A stretch of DNA of 64,000 nucleotides from Campanula takesimana (taxonomy: Eukaryota; Streptophyta; Magnoliopsida; Asterales; Campanulaceae): assembly GCA_026119855.1 (NCBI GenBank), contig JAOWBW010000006.1:1984001-2048000 (forward strand), in the 5' to 3' direction. The position numbers and the translations under genes were made by a program. This document shows, one piece after another, positions 63,636 to 64,000 of this stretch (position 1 is its first letter; the number at the start of each line of letters is the position of its first letter). The notes under the pieces were generated by a model. The model saw nothing but the letters and a program-made list of their open reading frames with translations. It searched no databases and had not been told where the DNA came from.

Positions 63636-64000
63636 TAATAGGAATAAAAAAAAAGTCAAAGTCCTCTAATGCGTGCATTAAGTTTTCTTCCTTCCAATTA
63701 ATGATTGAGTTGGTCTTCAATAAATAAAAGTCGTTCTTGTGCCCATACACTATTCCAAGTTGTTCTATCTAATTCTTGGCAAAATGATGAAAAGATGTCT
63801 AAACATATTTTTGGAATGAAGGCTATCACTTGAACGCCTAGTGGCTAAACATCTTGACGAAGGCGACAACATCAACGAAAAATCCAAGACATCAAGCAAG
63901 GTGGAACTACAACCATGGAGAAATATCAAGCAATGTTTCAAAGGGGGATTAAAAAAAAAAAACTCACTAGGTTGAACTCTCCAAAACAACCTAGGCAAAA
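63636..64000 (+). other. O1 post-gag non-coding region with hairpin copy i
   Basis: Matches the E6 post-gag region (minus 56650-57006). An A-run (about 63952-63962) leads into hairpin i at 63963-63996: CTAGGTTG and CAACCTAG form a perfect 8-bp stem around AACTCTCCAAAA, followed by GCAAAA. The window ends here. Confidence 0.7.

Noticed and set aside
1..64000. tRNA or rRNA genes
   Set aside because: Only the tRNA-complementary primer sites were found; no cloverleaf or rRNA-like sequence was recognised by eye.

Overview
This window looks like repeat-rich, probably heterochromatic, DNA from a flowering plant. I see no host gene, tRNA or rRNA. Almost everything is LTR retrotransposon. The evidence is paired LTRs with 5-bp target-site duplications (TSDs), tRNA-type primer binding sites, polypurine tracts, and Ty3/gypsy (Tat/Ogre-like) and Ty1/copia (SIRE/Maximus-like) gag-pol genes. 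Species cannot be read from the sequence.

The layout is a Russian doll, which I name here for reference. O1 is the outermost Tat-like element (+). Its leader is at 2463-2889 and resumes at 62406, followed by its gag gene. E0 is a Copia-type LTR (minus) inserted in the O1 leader at 1028-2462. E2 (+, 2890-62405, TSD ATATG on both sides) sits in O1 and carries a degenerate gag and a 55-bp higher-order satellite. Inside E2 are solo LTR S1 (8170-10220, TSD TAAAC) and E3 (+, LTRs 15052-16043 and 48553-49563). E4 (minus, 19580-43429, TSD CTACT) sits inside the E3 pol gene. E5, a SIRE-like Copia element (+, 26621-38581, TSD AGTTC), sits inside E4. E6 (minus, about 49598-60582, left LTR truncated) follows E3 and contains solo LTR S2 (53138-55258, TSD GGGGG). 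The chain O1 > E2 > E3 > E4 > E5 is five levels deep, so insertion order can be read directly; E5 is youngest.

E3 and E4 share one plan: LTR, primer site, leader, gag-protease, RT-RNase H-integrase, a pair of predicted RNA hairpins, a second conserved structured motif, an antisense plant-mobile-domain ORF (aORF) with its own promoter-like region, a minisatellite, polypurine tract, LTR. O1 and E6 carry a shortened gag that ends in a conserved acidic tail; the O1 gag is followed by the hairpin within view, and the E6 gag by both RNA motifs. E5 has one long open gag/pol frame plus a 4-kb extra ORF with its own TATA box and a 5' UTR intron.

The most interesting layer is non-coding. Every LTR family here carries clusters of short CpG-containing boxes. 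The box sequence differs between families and is nearly uniform within each element: GCGCGC types in E0/E3/E4/E6/S2, GGGCGGTCGCCC in S1, CCGTACGG in E2, TGCCGAT in E5. In several elements the same box recurs in the LTR, in the leader and upstream of the extra ORF. This suggests a family-specific recognition system, which I infer could link the extra proteins to their own DNA. All coordinates and alignments were read by eye.
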